Assembly (NCBI RefSeq): GCF_000330885.1
Contig: NC_020059.1
Coordinates: 1,849,001 to 1,913,000 of the forward strand
From: Rhizobium tropici CIAT 899
Lineage (GTDB): Bacteria > Pseudomonadota > Alphaproteobacteria > Rhizobiales > Rhizobiaceae
DNA: 64,000 nucleotides
Reading direction: 5' to 3'
Shown: positions 7,926 to 18,145 of the stretch, one piece after another
How the letters are laid out: each line of letters opens with the position of its first letter
Position numbering within the stretch: position 1 is the first letter of the stretch
Notes under the pieces: generated by a model
What the model saw: only the letters and a program-made list of their open reading frames with translations
The model's database searches: none
Told to the model about the DNA's origin: nothing
Translations under genes and position numbers: made by a program

Positions 7926-8382
7926 GTTGTAACTCTTTGTCGACTGCCTTTGAACGGCAGGCGCTAATCAGGTTCGATTTCATAAGGATAAGCAATTCGT
8001 AGAGGCGCTCTTGATCCTCTTGCGAGGCTCCTTCGAGCGCTTCCCTGCGTGTCAGGTCGCCCATACCGCGCATCGTGTCCATCAATGGTCGGGCTTCGTC
8101 GCGCATGTAGAGCAGCCAGCTTCTTCGATCGTTTGGATGCTGCCGACGCTCCACCAGGCCGCGTTCGCTGAGCTTATCGAGGATGCGAACCAAGGTGATC
8201 GGCTCGATTTCCAGCATTTCGGCCAGGCCAGCCTGGTGAATGCCCTCGTTGTTTGCGAGGTAGGCGAGCGTCTGCCATTGCGAACGCGTCAGGCCCAGAT
8301 CTTTTGCGCGCTGCTCGAATCGCTTCCGAAGAAGCCGGGCAACGTCATGGAGAAGAAAGCCGAGAGTAGGTGTCGAACTCAT
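7918..8382 (-). CDS. MarR-family transcriptional regulator
   Basis: This 154-residue winged-helix regulator is the first gene of the efflux operon and is probably its repressor, released by a pump substrate. The DNA-binding part includes LTRSQWQTLAYLANNEG, the recognition helix region LEIEPITLVRILDKLSERG and the wing RRQHPNDRRSW. Its stop overlaps the emrA start by 8 nt. The segment upstream holds an imperfect palindrome that could be the operator. No good Shine-Dalgarno sequence precedes the start, so expression may be weak. Confidence 0.92.
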   Translation of the reverse strand: MSSTPTLGFLLHDVARLLRKRFEQRAKDLGLTRSQWQTLAYLANNEGIHQAGLAEMLEIEPITLVRILDKLSERGLVERRQHPNDRRSWLLYMRDEARPLMDTMRGMGDLTRREALEGASQEDQERLYELLILMKSNLISACRSKAVDKELQHG

Positions 8383-8421
8383 CTATAAGAAGCCTGCTAT
8401 TCATAAGCAACCTTATAATGA

Positions 8422-8437
8422 TTGCTACGTATAGTAA
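8422..8437. promoter_or_regulatory. Possible MarR operator
   Basis: TTGCTACGTATAGTAA is an imperfect 16-bp palindrome with two mismatched pairs. It lies 40 nt upstream of the marR start codon in an AT-rich segment. MarR proteins usually bind such 16-20 bp palindromes near their own promoter. The assignment is inferred from position only. Confidence 0.35.
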
Positions 8438-8560
8438 GCGCGCATGCGATACAAGGGGTATGTGATCAACAAATGGCGATGGCACAAGATGTCGCAGCCG
8501 CCGGCGGCGCTTTGGGCCAGGTATGAACGAAGCGCCTACAAAGGCCTTTAACGTTCAATC

Positions 8561-8589
8561 AAAAAAAGCGCAGCTCACTCGGCTGCGCC
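8561..8589 (-). terminator. Rho-independent terminator of the DUF883-like gene
   Basis: The minus strand shows a 7-bp stem (GCGCAGC with GCTGCGC, 8568-8588) followed by seven T residues (8561-8567). It lies 37 nt after the stop codon of the small membrane protein gene. Confidence 0.8.
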
Positions 8590-8626
8590 TTTGAACAGAT
8601 TCGCAAATTGTGAGAGCCAGCCCCCA

Positions 8627-8908
8627 CTAGCGGCGATTCAGCAGCCCGATGAGATAGCCGAGCCCGGCTGCTGCGGCGATCATGAAAATCGGCTCCTCGC
8701 GAACGCGCTCGCGCAATTGCTCAGTAAGTTCCTGGGCTTCTTCCGTGACGACAGACTTCGCTCCCTGCCCTATGGCTGCTACGCTCTGCGAAAGCTTTGC
8801 CAAATCTTCCCGCAATGCTGCGACCTGGGCGGCAAGATCTTCCATTGCCGTTTCCGTCTGCGCCCGCGCCGAAGATGAGGGAGTAGAAGCTGATTTCGTG
8901 TCTGCCAT
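8627..8908 (-). CDS. Small DUF883/ElaB-YqjD-like membrane-anchored protein
   Basis: This 93-residue protein has a Ser/Thr/Ala-rich N-terminus, an amphipathic central helix (about residues 22-65, rich in Ala, Gln and Leu) and one C-terminal membrane helix (IFMIAAAAGLGYLIGLL). The layout matches the ElaB/YqjD/DUF883 group, whose Escherichia coli members anchor to the inner membrane by the C-terminal helix and can bind ribosomes in stationary phase. The ATG at 8908 is 6 nt after AGGAG; the adjacent ATG at 8911 is an alternative. It has its own terminator and is probably monocistronic. Function here is inferred only. Confidence 0.75.
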   Translation of the reverse strand: MADTKSASTPSSSARAQTETAMEDLAAQVAALREDLAKLSQSVAAIGQGAKSVVTEEAQELTEQLRERVREEPIFMIAAAAGLGYLIGLLNRR

Positions 8909-9087
8909 CATGTGCTCCTCATGTTTTCTCGTTGCTAAAACGCCGCTGCCTATCAAAGGTTCCGGCGTAGCTGCGCCTCATCGGGCGATTTCCCCACTGG
9001 CTCTTCAATTCCGGTTCGGATTGTTCTAAGGAACTCCGATTGTTTCGCCGTGTGCGAAGACTTGATGATGACGAGGTTTGCTTTCCG

Positions 9088-10980
9088 ATGTTCGACGTGC
9101 TGAGAAAAATCGCCCAGACTTGGCTTGCCAAGGGCCTGTTGCTTCTTCTTGCGGCAGCTTTCGGTGTATGGGGCGTCGAGCGGTCCCTCATCAGCGGCGG
9201 CAGCAGCAATACGGTCGTCACCGTTGGCGATCAGCATATCGATACCAATGAATTCCGTCTCGCCTATCGTCGACAGATGCAGGCGATCAGCCAGCAGTTG
9301 CGCATGCAAATCACGCCGGAACAGGCGCGCGCCTTCGGTATCGGGCAGCAGACGGTGTCACAGTTGGTCGCCGGCGCTTCCCTCGATCAACTTGCCGCCG
9401 ATATGGGGCTCGGTCTTTCGCAGGATCGGCTGGCCAAGCTGATCGGCGACGATCCGGCCTTCAAGGCTGCGAACGGCGCCTTTGACCGTCAAAAATTCGA
9501 TACGCTTCTGCGCAACAGCAACATATCGCCCGATGATTACATCAAGGAGCGCAGCAAGGTCGCGATCCGTGGCCAGATTGTCGAGGCCGTATCGAACGGC
9601 TTTACCGCACCGACAATCCTTGTCGACGCCGTCAAGCAATACCACAACGAGACCCGCAGCATCGATTACCTGTTGTTGACCAACGCCAATATCGATCCCG
9701 TCAAGGCCCCGGCCGACGATGTCCTGCAGAAGTGGTTCGATGGCGTGAAGTCGAAATACCGCGCGCCCGAATATCGCAAGTTCGCCTTTGTAAAGTTGCA
9801 GGCCGAGGATATCGCCGACACCGCGAGTGTTACGGATGACGAAGTGCGTGCGCAGTTCGATAAGCGCAAGGACAGCTTCACCACGCCCGCAACCCGCACG
9901 ATCGAGCAGCTGACCTTCGCCAACAAGGATCTCGCCAATGCCGCAGCCGATGCGCTGAAGACGGGGACCACCTTCGATCAGCTTGTCTCCGACCAGGGCA
10001 AGAAGCCTTCCGACGTGCTGCTCGGTACCTTCACCAAGGATCAGGTTCCGGATAAGATCGTTGCCGAAGCAGCCTTCGCCGTTTCCAAGGAAGGCGGCAC
10101 CACTCCCGTTGTCGAAGGTTCGTTCGGCCCGGTGATCCTGCGCGTGACCAATGTGAAGAACGAAACGGCGAAGAATTTCGACGAGGTCAAGGAAGATATT
10201 CGCAAGCAGATTGCGCTCGGCAACGCCGCAAACGAGATCACCAGCGTTCACGACAAGTTCGAAGACCTGCGCGGCTCCGGCGCATCGCTGCAGGATGCAG
10301 CATCGCAGCTCAAGCTTAAACTCGTCACCGTCGATTCGATCGATCAGACCGGCCTTGATCAGAATGGCAACGAGATAAAGGACCTTCCGGCCCGCCAGCA
10401 GCTGCTTTCTGAAGTCTTCAAGGCCGATCAGGGCGGCAACCCCGCTCCTCTGACGGTCGGCAATGATGGCTATATCTGGTATGACGTGACGAACATCATG
10501 CCCGATCACGATCGTCCGCTTGCGGAAGTGCGCGAAAAAGCCGTTGCCGACTGGACTGCCGAACAGCAGAAGATTGCGCTCGCTGCCAAGGCGGTCGAAC
10601 TGAAGCAGGAAGCGCAGAAGGGCAAGTCGCTTGCCGATATCGCCGCGCCGCTTGGTATCGCTGTTGAAAGCAAGAGCGGCATTACCCGCTCGACGGACGA
10701 TCCGGTTTTGGGTCGCGGCGGTATCGCTGCAGCTTTCTCCGGTCCCGTCGATACGGCCGGAAGCGCCACCGGCGCCGATGACACCACGCAGATCCTGCTC
10801 AAGGTCACCGATGTCAACGACAATCCGACGACCGATGCGCTGAGCAACGACGATCAGCAGGTTGCCCAGATCGCCAACGCCGCCGGCGACGACATTCTCG
10901 ATCAGATGGTCAGCCAGCTGCAGGGCAAATATACCGTCACGGTCAACCAGAGCCTCGCCGAACAGGCGATGTCCCGCTAG
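9088..10980 (+). CDS. ppiD: PpiD-like periplasmic peptidyl-prolyl cis-trans isomerase (SurA N-terminal domain)
   Basis: This 630-residue membrane-anchored folding factor acts on proteins leaving the Sec translocon. One membrane helix (about residues 14-30, KGLLLLLAAAFGVWGV) is followed by a SurA-like chaperone domain and a parvulin-type rotamase region near residues 240-345. The C-terminal chaperone part is helical. The ATG at 9088 gives the usual short cytoplasmic tail. A TTG at 9040 in the same frame has a better AAGGA site and would add 16 residues, so the start is uncertain. It is followed after 25 nt by trpD. Confidence 0.88.
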   Translation: MFDVLRKIAQTWLAKGLLLLLAAAFGVWGVERSLISGGSSNTVVTVGDQHIDTNEFRLAYRRQMQAISQQLRMQITPEQARAFGIGQQTVSQLVAGASLDQLAADMGLGLSQDRLAKLIGDDPAFKAANGAFDRQKFDTLLRNSNISPDDYIKERSKVAIRGQIVEAVSNGFTAPTILVDAVKQYHNETRSIDYLLLTNANIDPVKAPADDVLQKWFDGVKSKYRAPEYRKFAFVKLQAEDIADTASVTDDEVRAQFDKRKDSFTTPATRTIEQLTFANKDLANAAADALKTGTTFDQLVSDQGKKPSDVLLGTFTKDQVPDKIVAEAAFAVSKEGGTTPVVEGSFGPVILRVTNVKNETAKNFDEVKEDIRKQIALGNAANEITSVHDKFEDLRGSGASLQDAASQLKLKLVTVDSIDQTGLDQNGNEIKDLPARQQLLSEVFKADQGGNPAPLTVGNDGYIWYDVTNIMPDHDRPLAEVREKAVADWTAEQQKIALAAKAVELKQEAQKGKSLADIAAPLGIAVESKSGITRSTDDPVLGRGGIAAAFSGPVDTAGSATGADDTTQILLKVTDVNDNPTTDALSNDDQQVAQIANAAGDDILDQMVSQLQGKYTVTVNQSLAEQAMSR

Positions 10981-11005
10981 ACCCGGTCGGGAGGATGGAT
11001 AGTCG

Positions 11006-12028
11006 ATGAGCGAATTGAAACCTTTTCTCGCCAAGGTCGCCAATCGCGAGGCATTGACGCGGGATGAAGCCCGGCAGGCATTCGAAATCCTGATGTCGGG
11101 TGAGGCCACGCCGTCTCAGATCGGCGCATTCCTGATGGCTCTGCGCGTGCGCGGCGAAACTGTCGACGAAATCGTCGGCGCCGTGACCACGATGCGTGCC
11201 AAGATGCTGCCGGTGAAAGCCCCGGCCGATGCCATCGATATCGTCGGAACAGGCGGCGACGGTGTCGGAACCTATAATATCTCGACGCTGGCAGCATTCA
11301 TCGTTGCCGGCGCCGGCGTGCCCGTCGCCAAGCACGGCAACCGCGCCCAGAGCTCCAAGGCCGGCACCGCCGATACGCAATCCGTGTTGGGCATCAAGCT
11401 CGATATCGGGCCGGAGACGATCGCCCGCTGCATTCGGGAAGCCGGCATCGGCTTCATGTTCGCGCAGCTGCATCATTCCTCCATGCGCCATGTCGGTCCC
11501 TCGCGCGTCGAACTCGGCACGCGGACGATCTTCAATCTTCTTGGTCCGCTTTCGAACCCTGCTGGCGCCCGTCGCCAGCTGCTGGGCGTCTTCGCGCCGC
11601 AATGGGTGCTGCCGTTGGCCGAGGTGCTGAAGGATCTCAATGCGGAAAGCGTCTGGGTCGTGCACGGCGACGGTCTGGACGAAATCACCACGACCGGCAA
11701 GACCTCCGTCGCAGCACTTGAGAATGGCAAGATCCGCACTTTTGAGCTGACACCAGCCGACTTCGGCCTGCAGCATGCCGACCTTGCCGACCTCAAGGGT
11801 GGCGATGGCGTTGCCAATGCTGCAGCCCTTCGTGCCGTGCTCGCCGGCGAAAAGAACGCCTATCGCGATATCGCCCTTGCCAATGCGGCGGCCTCGCTGG
11901 TCATTGCCGGCAAGGCGGAAACGCTGCATGATGGCATGAAGCTCGCGGCCCATTCGCTCGATAGCGGCGCCACCGCCGTTGCGTTGGAAAAGCTTATCGC
12001 CGTTTCCAACGAGGAAGAACAGGACTAG
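11006..12028 (+). CDS. trpD: Anthranilate phosphoribosyltransferase
   Basis: This 340-residue enzyme joins anthranilate to phosphoribosyl pyrophosphate in the second step of tryptophan synthesis. The phosphate-binding loop [14 protein letters not shown] and the anthranilate-site segments [15 protein letters not shown] and [13 protein letters not shown] are intact. The length is typical. It begins a close-packed run with trpC (6-nt gap), moaC and moeA, so tryptophan and molybdenum cofactor synthesis appear to share a transcript. No attenuator-like leader peptide is seen before it. Confidence 0.97.
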   Translation: MSELKPFLAKVANREALTRDEARQAFEILMSGEATPSQIGAFLMALRVRGETVDEIVGAVTTMRAKMLPVKAPADAIDIVGTGGDGVGTYNISTLAAFIVAGAGVPVAKHGNRAQSSKAGTADTQSVLGIKLDIGPETIARCIREAGIGFMFAQLHHSSMRHVGPSRVELGTRTIFNLLGPLSNPAGARRQLLGVFAPQWVLPLAEVLKDLNAESVWVVHGDGLDEITTTGKTSVAALENGKIRTFELTPADFGLQHADLADLKGGDGVANAAALRAVLAGEKNAYRDIALANAAASLVIAGKAETLHDGMKLAAHSLDSGATAVALEKLIAVSNEEEQD

Positions 12029-12850
<822 letters not shown>

Positions 12851-12851
12851 A

Positions 12852-13346
12852 ATGAGCACCGAGAAGGCCGGTCTTACGCATATCGACGCTTCGGGCGAAG
12901 CTCATATGGTCGATGTCGGCGACAAGGCCGAGACGGCACGCAGCGCCACCGCGACCGGCTACGTCAGGATGAAGCCGGAGACCCTGATGCTGATCCGAGA
13001 GGGCAACGCCAAGAAGGGCGACGTCATCGGCACGGCGCGGCTTGCCGGCATCATGGCGGCGAAGCAGACCAGCAATCTCATTCCGCTCTGCCATCCCCTC
13101 ATGTTGACGAAGGTTGCCGTCGACATCGTAGAGGATGCCGCCCTGCCCGGCCTGCGTGTCACCGCGACGGCAAAACTGACCGGCCGCACCGGCGTCGAGA
13201 TGGAAGCACTGACGGCGGTTTCCGTCGCCTGCCTGACGATCTACGACATGGCCAAGGCCGCCGATCGCAGCATGGAAATCGGCGGTATCACTCTATTGGA
13301 GAAATCCGGCGGCAAATCGGGGGATTTCCGCCATCCGGGGGCCTGA
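12852..13346 (+). CDS. moaC: Cyclic pyranopterin monophosphate synthase MoaC
   Basis: This 164-residue enzyme acts with MoaA to turn GTP into cyclic pyranopterin monophosphate, the first intermediate of molybdenum cofactor. The conserved segments [13 protein letters not shown] and [20 protein letters not shown] hold the active-site residues. It begins 1 nt after the trpC stop and ends 3 nt before moeA, so the three genes are almost certainly cotranscribed. Confidence 0.97.
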   Translation: MSTEKAGLTHIDASGEAHMVDVGDKAETARSATATGYVRMKPETLMLIREGNAKKGDVIGTARLAGIMAAKQTSNLIPLCHPLMLTKVAVDIVEDAALPGLRVTATAKLTGRTGVEMEALTAVSVACLTIYDMAKAADRSMEIGGITLLEKSGGKSGDFRHPGA

Positions 13347-13349
13347 CAC

Positions 13350-14576
13350 ATGAGCCTATTGCCCGTTGCCGAAGCGCAGGCGCGCCTATTGGACAGTGCA
13401 GCGCCGATCCATCGTGTTGAAAGCGTTCCACTCGATATGGCCGAAGGCCGGGTTCTCGCCAAAGATCTGACGGCCCGTCTGACACAGCCGCCTTTCGACG
13501 CTTCGGCGATGGATGGTTACGCGCTGCGCTTCGATGATGCGGCAATGCCGGGTTCGGAGCTGCAGGTCATCGGTGCCTCTGCCGCTGGCCACGCCTTCGA
13601 TGGTAGCGTCGGCAAAGGCGAAGCGGTGCGCATTTTCACCGGTGCTCCCGTTCCCACGGGCGCCGATTCGGTTCTCCTGCAGGAAGACGCCGTACGGCTA
13701 GACGGCGATCGTATCAAAACCAGCTACCCCTTGCGCAAGGGGCAGCACATACGCCCGCGCGGACAGGATTTCCTGGAAGGCGAAGCCGTGCTTCCGGCCG
13801 CTACTGTCATGGATTTTTCGCGCCTTACGGTCGCCGCGGCCATGAATCATCCTGCATTGGATGTCTATCGCCGGCCGCTTGTGGCGATTCTTGCAACCGG
13901 CGACGAGCTAGTGGCGCCGGGCAATGAACCAGGGCCATCGCAAATCATTGCCTCGAATACCTTTGGCATTGCCGCACTCGCGCGCAATGCCGGCGCGCAT
14001 GTGCTCGATCTCGGCATCGTCGCCGACGACAGCGACGAGATCACCGCTGCTATCGGTCGGGCGCAGGTGGCCAAGGCCGACATCATCGTCACGCTCGGCG
14101 GCGCCTCTGTCGGTGATCATGATCTGGTACAGGCAACGATGATAGCAGCCGGCATGAAGCTGGATTTCTGGCGCATCGCCATGCGCCCTGGCAAGCCGCT
14201 GATGGTCGGCAGCCTTGGCGATATGCACGTCCTCGGCCTTCCCGGCAATCCCGTTTCCAGCCTCGTCTGTGGCCTGCTCTTTCTCGAGCCGTTGATAAGA
14301 AAGCTCGCATCCCTACCCCCGGTGAGGCGCGAAGGCATTGCGCGCGCCGCCGTGCCCTTTGCCGTCAACGATCAGCGACAGGATTACATCCGCGCAACAC
14401 TGACGAAAGCTGCCGATGGCAGCTGGCTCGCCGAGCCCTTCTCTAAGCAGGATTCGTCGATGATGAAAGTCTTTTCGCGCGCCGACTGCCTGGTCGTCCG
14501 CCCGCCGCATGCACCGCAATTGGAAGCGGGTTCGCCCACTCCAGTCATAGTCCTGCGGCCCGATCTGCTGGGCTGA
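13350..14576 (+). CDS. moeA: Molybdopterin molybdotransferase MoeA
   Basis: This 408-residue enzyme inserts molybdate into adenylylated molybdopterin. The sequence shows the MoeA N-terminal domain ([15 protein letters not shown]), the MPT-binding domain with LATGDELV and GGASVGDHD, the segment RPGKPLMVG, the motif [12 protein letters not shown], and the small C-terminal domain. It is the last gene of the ppiD-trp-moa run. In several other rhizobia I would expect lexA to follow here; instead a convergent gnd gene follows. Confidence 0.95.
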   Translation: MSLLPVAEAQARLLDSAAPIHRVESVPLDMAEGRVLAKDLTARLTQPPFDASAMDGYALRFDDAAMPGSELQVIGASAAGHAFDGSVGKGEAVRIFTGAPVPTGADSVLLQEDAVRLDGDRIKTSYPLRKGQHIRPRGQDFLEGEAVLPAATVMDFSRLTVAAAMNHPALDVYRRPLVAILATGDELVAPGNEPGPSQIIASNTFGIAALARNAGAHVLDLGIVADDSDEITAAIGRAQVAKADIIVTLGGASVGDHDLVQATMIAAGMKLDFWRIAMRPGKPLMVGSLGDMHVLGLPGNPVSSLVCGLLFLEPLIRKLASLPPVRREGIARAAVPFAVNDQRQDYIRATLTKAADGSWLAEPFSKQDSSMMKVFSRADCLVVRPPHAPQLEAGSPTPVIVLRPDLLG

Positions 14577-14642
14577 AGTTACCCGGGGAAGTGCTTAGCG
14601 CGGCTTTCCCGCTAGAAGCATTAAGACAATAAAAGGGGGCAC

Positions 14643-14673
14643 GAAAAAGCCGGGGGGTTTGACCCACCCGGCT
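14643..14673 (-). terminator. Rho-independent terminator of gnd
   Basis: On the minus strand AGCCGGG and CCCGGCT form a 7-bp stem around a 12-nt loop, followed by a T run (14644-14648). It lies 30 nt after the gnd stop, between the convergent moeA and gnd genes. Confidence 0.75.
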
Positions 14674-14702
14674 CGCAATCATCAGATCGATACGCCGATC
14701 AA

Positions 14703-15728
14703 TTACTTTACCGGCTTCTCATGGTGGCCGCCGAAGCCGGCGCGCATGGCGGAGAGAACTTTGTTGGCGTAATCGTCATTGCCACGCGAAGCAAAACGGC
14801 CGTAAAGCGCAGCGCTCAGCACCGGCGTCGGAACGCCTTCGTCGATCGCAGCCGAGATCGTCCAGCGGCCTTCGCCGGAGTCGGAAACGCGGCCGGCATA
14901 TTGCGAAAGAGCTGCGTCGCCATGCAGCGCGTCGGCCGTGAGGTCGAGCAGCCACGAGGTGATCACGCTGCCGCGGCGCCAGACTTCGGAAATTTCAGCA
15001 ATGTCGAGATCATACTGATAGTATTGCGGATGCGAGAGCGGCGCGGTTTCAGCGTCCTTCTCGGCGTCCTGCTTGCCGATATTGGCATGGCGCAGCACGT
15101 TCAGGCCTTCGGCATAGGCGGCCATCAGGCCATATTCGATGCCGTTATGGACCATCTTGACGAAGTGGCCGGCGCCGGAGGGGCCGCAATGCAGATAGCC
15201 CTGTTCTGCCGTGCTGTTCTTGGCAGCCTCTTCCGAGCGCATTGCCGACGGAGCGACGTCACCGACGCCGGGGGCCAGCGTTGCGAAGATCGGCGACAGA
15301 TGCTGGACGGTTTCCTTTTCGCCGCCGATCATGAGGCAATAGCCACGCTCGAGGCCGAAAACGCCGCCGCTGGTGCCGACGTCGACATAGTGAATGCCCT
15401 TCGGCTTCAGCTCTTCGGCACGGCGGATATCGTCGTGATAATAGGAATTGCCGCCATCGATGACGATGTCGCCCTCTTCCAGCAGCGGGACGATCGCCGC
15501 CAGTTCCTGATCGACGATTGCCGCCGGCAACATCAGCCAGACGACGCGTGGCTTTGCAAGCTTCGATACGAAATCCGCGAGAGACTTGCTGCCGGTGGCG
15601 CCGAGCTGCTCAAGCCCGGCGATGCTTTCCGGGCGCGCATCGAAAACAACGGCGCTGTGACCGCCTCGCATCAGGCGCTGCACCATGTTGTTGCCCATAC
15701 GGCCAAGGCCAATCATTCCGATTTGCAT
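14703..15728 (-). CDS. gnd: 6-phosphogluconate dehydrogenase, decarboxylating (short type)
   Basis: This 341-residue enzyme oxidises 6-phosphogluconate to ribulose 5-phosphate and CO2. The nucleotide-binding motif is GMIGLGRMGNNM, the substrate loop is DGGNSYYHDD, and the catalytic segment is HFVKMVHNGIEYGLM. It is about 130 residues shorter than the classical dimeric enzyme and matches the YqeC/GndA-like group, some of which prefer NAD. The start follows AGGAG. No zwf or edd partner is in the window. Confidence 0.93.
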   Translation of the reverse strand: MQIGMIGLGRMGNNMVQRLMRGGHSAVVFDARPESIAGLEQLGATGSKSLADFVSKLAKPRVVWLMLPAAIVDQELAAIVPLLEEGDIVIDGGNSYYHDDIRRAEELKPKGIHYVDVGTSGGVFGLERGYCLMIGGEKETVQHLSPIFATLAPGVGDVAPSAMRSEEAAKNSTAEQGYLHCGPSGAGHFVKMVHNGIEYGLMAAYAEGLNVLRHANIGKQDAEKDAETAPLSHPQYYQYDLDIAEISEVWRRGSVITSWLLDLTADALHGDAALSQYAGRVSDSGEGRWTISAAIDEGVPTPVLSAALYGRFASRGNDDYANKVLSAMRAGFGGHHEKPVK

Positions 15729-16032
15729 GTTTCAGTCTCCTAGGACGGTTTCAATCGTTTGAATACTGCATAGAGATATTTCGCAATATTTTCCAATGAA
15801 CAAATGACGGGAGAGCTATGCAGGAGCCATGGAGCGGAGAAAAATGCGCGCGTTCACGCATCCGTGATGTCGCATGCCGAAGCCTCCCGCTTTTCTCCAT
15901 GATCGCGCTTTGCCGGCTTGGAGGAAAGCTGTATTTTGCTTCCCGTTCGCGTTGATAGATTTAGCATCGATCTCGAATTCCTTGCACAATTCTCTTTCAG
16001 GTGGGCCTCACATAGGGCGAAAAAGGGGGCAT
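15729..16032. other. Divergent intergenic region, nothing recognised
   Basis: These 304 bases separate the divergent gnd and tehA-like genes. They contain the gnd ribosome binding site and an AT-rich stretch near 15770-15800 suitable for promoters. No convincing -35/-10 pair, palindrome or riboswitch was recognised. Confidence 0.4.
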
Positions 16033-17034
16033 ATGACTGCGTCTTTGAAACTGCCGCTGGTTCCAGCTTCGTTTTTCGGTATGGTTCTTGGCCTTTCCGG
16101 TCTCGCCAATGCGTGGCGCGTGGGTGGACGCATCTGGCACCTGCCGGCCCTTATCGGTGAAGTGCTGACCTTTGTTGCGCTAGCCGTCTGGCTGGTGCTG
16201 ATCGTGCTCTACGCTTTAAAATGGATGGTTGCGCGCGAGGAGGCCTTCAAGGAAGTGGTGCACCCTGTCCAGTGCTGCTTCATCGGCCTCGTCGGTGTCG
16301 CAACCATGCTGGTGGCTGGTGGCCTGCTGCCTTATTCGCGCATCGGTGCCGAAACCATATTCCTGATCGGCGCCGTCTTTACCCTGGCATTCTCCGTCTG
16401 GCGCACGGGAGGGCTCTGGCAGGGCGAACGCGATATTGCCGCGACGACCGCCGTGCTCTATCTGCCAAGTGTCGCCGGCAGCTTCGTGACCGCTATCGTC
16501 GGCGCCGCCCTCGGCTTTCCGCAATGGGCGCAGCTTTTCTTCGGCGCCAGCTTCTTCGCCTGGCTTGCGATCGAATCCGCGCTGCTGCATCGCCTACTGA
16601 CAGGACCGGCGTTGGCCGCGCCGCTGCGGCCGACCCTTGGAATTCAGCTGGCTCCGCCGGCCGTTGGTGCGCTAGCCTATATCAGCGTCACCCAAGGCCC
16701 TCCCGATATGCTCGTCCACGCAATGATCGGCTATGGCTTGCTGCAGGCACTGATCATGTTGCGCCTCCTGCCCTGGATCATGAAAGAAGGTTTCAGCCCC
16801 GCCTATTGGGCCTTCACCTTCGGCGCGACCGCACTGGCGACTGCCCCTATGCGCCTTGTTGAGCGTGGCGATGTCGGCGCAGTCACGCAACTTGCCCCCA
16901 TTCTCTTCGCCGCCGCCAATATCGTCGTCGGTTTGATCGCGCTGGCGACGATCCGGCTGATTGCCAACCGCAAACTCGTCATCGGCTGGGTCGCGCTTGC
17001 CGACCGCGACGCTGGCACCGTTGGCCAGCGGTAG
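16033..17034 (+). CDS. TehA/SLAC1-family anion channel or dicarboxylate exporter
   Basis: This 333-residue integral membrane protein has about ten hydrophobic helices, beginning with PASFFGMVLGLSGLANAWR, the typical first helix of the TehA/SLAC1 family. Relatives export tellurite, anions or C4-dicarboxylates. The ATG at 16033 directly follows a purine-rich AGGGGG site; an upstream in-frame ATG at 15874 would add 53 residues of non-membrane sequence and is less likely. No tehB methyltransferase is nearby. The transported ion cannot be told from sequence. Confidence 0.85.
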   Translation: MTASLKLPLVPASFFGMVLGLSGLANAWRVGGRIWHLPALIGEVLTFVALAVWLVLIVLYALKWMVAREEAFKEVVHPVQCCFIGLVGVATMLVAGGLLPYSRIGAETIFLIGAVFTLAFSVWRTGGLWQGERDIAATTAVLYLPSVAGSFVTAIVGAALGFPQWAQLFFGASFFAWLAIESALLHRLLTGPALAAPLRPTLGIQLAPPAVGALAYISVTQGPPDMLVHAMIGYGLLQALIMLRLLPWIMKEGFSPAYWAFTFGATALATAPMRLVERGDVGAVTQLAPILFAAANIVVGLIALATIRLIANRKLVIGWVALADRDAGTVGQR

Positions 17035-17061
17035 AGCTCAATCTCACTTTTGGAGGGTGAT

Positions 17062-17433
17062 TTGCTTGATCATGTGACGATCGGGGTTCGCGATCTCGAG
17101 CGATCGAAGATCTTCTATGACACGGTGCTGCGCGCTATCGGCATAGAGCGTCTTTATGCTGAAGGCGAAAGATTTGCGGGTTACGGCGTTGGACAGAAGG
17201 CTTTCTTCTGGATCGGTCAGCGCGATGCGCCACAAACAAGTGCACATATAGCCTTCACGGTCGAAAGCAGGAAAATCGTTGACGAATTTCACCGGGCGGC
17301 GCTTGCAGCCCGCGGCATCGACAACGGCCCTCCCGGGCTTCGTCCTCACTATCATGCGAACTATTATGGCGCTTTCGTTCTCGATCCGGATGGCCACAAC
17401 ATCGAAGCGGTTTGTCACTTGCCGATGACTTGA
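17062..17433 (+). CDS. VOC (glyoxalase/dioxygenase fold) family protein
   Basis: This 123-residue protein has the paired beta-alpha-beta modules of the vicinal oxygen chelate fold: LDHVTIGVRDLERSKIFYD at the N-terminus and YGAFVLDPDGHNIEAVCH at the C-terminus, where H and E are probable metal ligands. The substrate is unknown. The TTG at 17062 fits GGAGGG with a 4-nt spacer; a TTG at 17050 would overlap that site. It lies 27 nt behind the tehA-like gene, and the two may be cotranscribed. Confidence 0.8.
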   Translation: MLDHVTIGVRDLERSKIFYDTVLRAIGIERLYAEGERFAGYGVGQKAFFWIGQRDAPQTSAHIAFTVESRKIVDEFHRAALAARGIDNGPPGLRPHYHANYYGAFVLDPDGHNIEAVCHLPMT

Positions 17434-17547
17434 GTGGTGGGAGCTGCATTTCCTGTGAAGTCACTGTACGGGTGGCCGTACAAAGCGCATACGCCAAATC
17501 GGTGCGAAGGCAATGCGGCTATCGAAACGATAAAAAATGGTCTGAGT

Positions 17548-18090
17548 ATGTGCCGTTCAAGAACGCAAGACTCGTTGGTCGTTAGCGATATCCATGGCTT
17601 TCCGGAAACTTTTGTCGAACTATTGGGTGCCGGAGGCTTTAGGCACCGCGGTTTACAACTTGCCAGCCTCAGCGGGCGCCCTGACCTGAGTGGAGAAAAT
17701 CTTCACGACCACCTTTTCAATAAAGGTGGTTTGCAACAAGCGCTTCGAGGACTTCTCGAACTTGATGGACGCATGTGTGTCGGCATCGGCTTCAGCGCAG
17801 GTGGAACTGTTTTATGGAATGCGGTCAAGGAGGGGCTGGAGCTCAAGGCTTTGATCTGCGTGTCATCAACGAGACTGCGCTTGGAAACTTCCCCTTTGAA
17901 TATACCGACTATGGTACTTTGGGGAGAGGCCGACCCATATCGGCCAACCGAAAGTTGGAACAACACTCTTCCACGTTGTTGGAAAGCCTACGCAGGAAAG
18001 CAGCACGATTTCTATCGGATTGACGCCGCTACGCCGAACTCTCCTTTGCACATGGATATTGCAGCCTTCATCGAAAGCCTCTTTCCATAG
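17548..18090 (+). CDS. Alpha/beta-hydrolase-fold protein, function unknown
   Basis: This protein of about 180 residues has a nucleophile elbow G-F-S-A-G-G (VGIGFSAGGTVLW), a likely acid residue in LWGEADPYRP and a late histidine in KQHDFYR, which together suggest a complete serine hydrolase triad in a small dienelactone hydrolase-like protein. The start is uncertain; the frame is open back to 17434. Base composition and codon use look less GC-rich than its neighbours, which may indicate transfer. No operon partner is obvious. Confidence 0.65.
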   Translation: MCRSRTQDSLVVSDIHGFPETFVELLGAGGFRHRGLQLASLSGRPDLSGENLHDHLFNKGGLQQALRGLLELDGRMCVGIGFSAGGTVLWNAVKEGLELKALICVSSTRLRLETSPLNIPTMVLWGEADPYRPTESWNNTLPRCWKAYAGKQHDFYRIDAATPNSPLHMDIAAFIESLFP

Positions 18091-18145
18091 CGCGTATCTG
18101 TGCTCGTTTGGGACCATATGGCCTTCACCGCAGCCAGCCGCCAAA

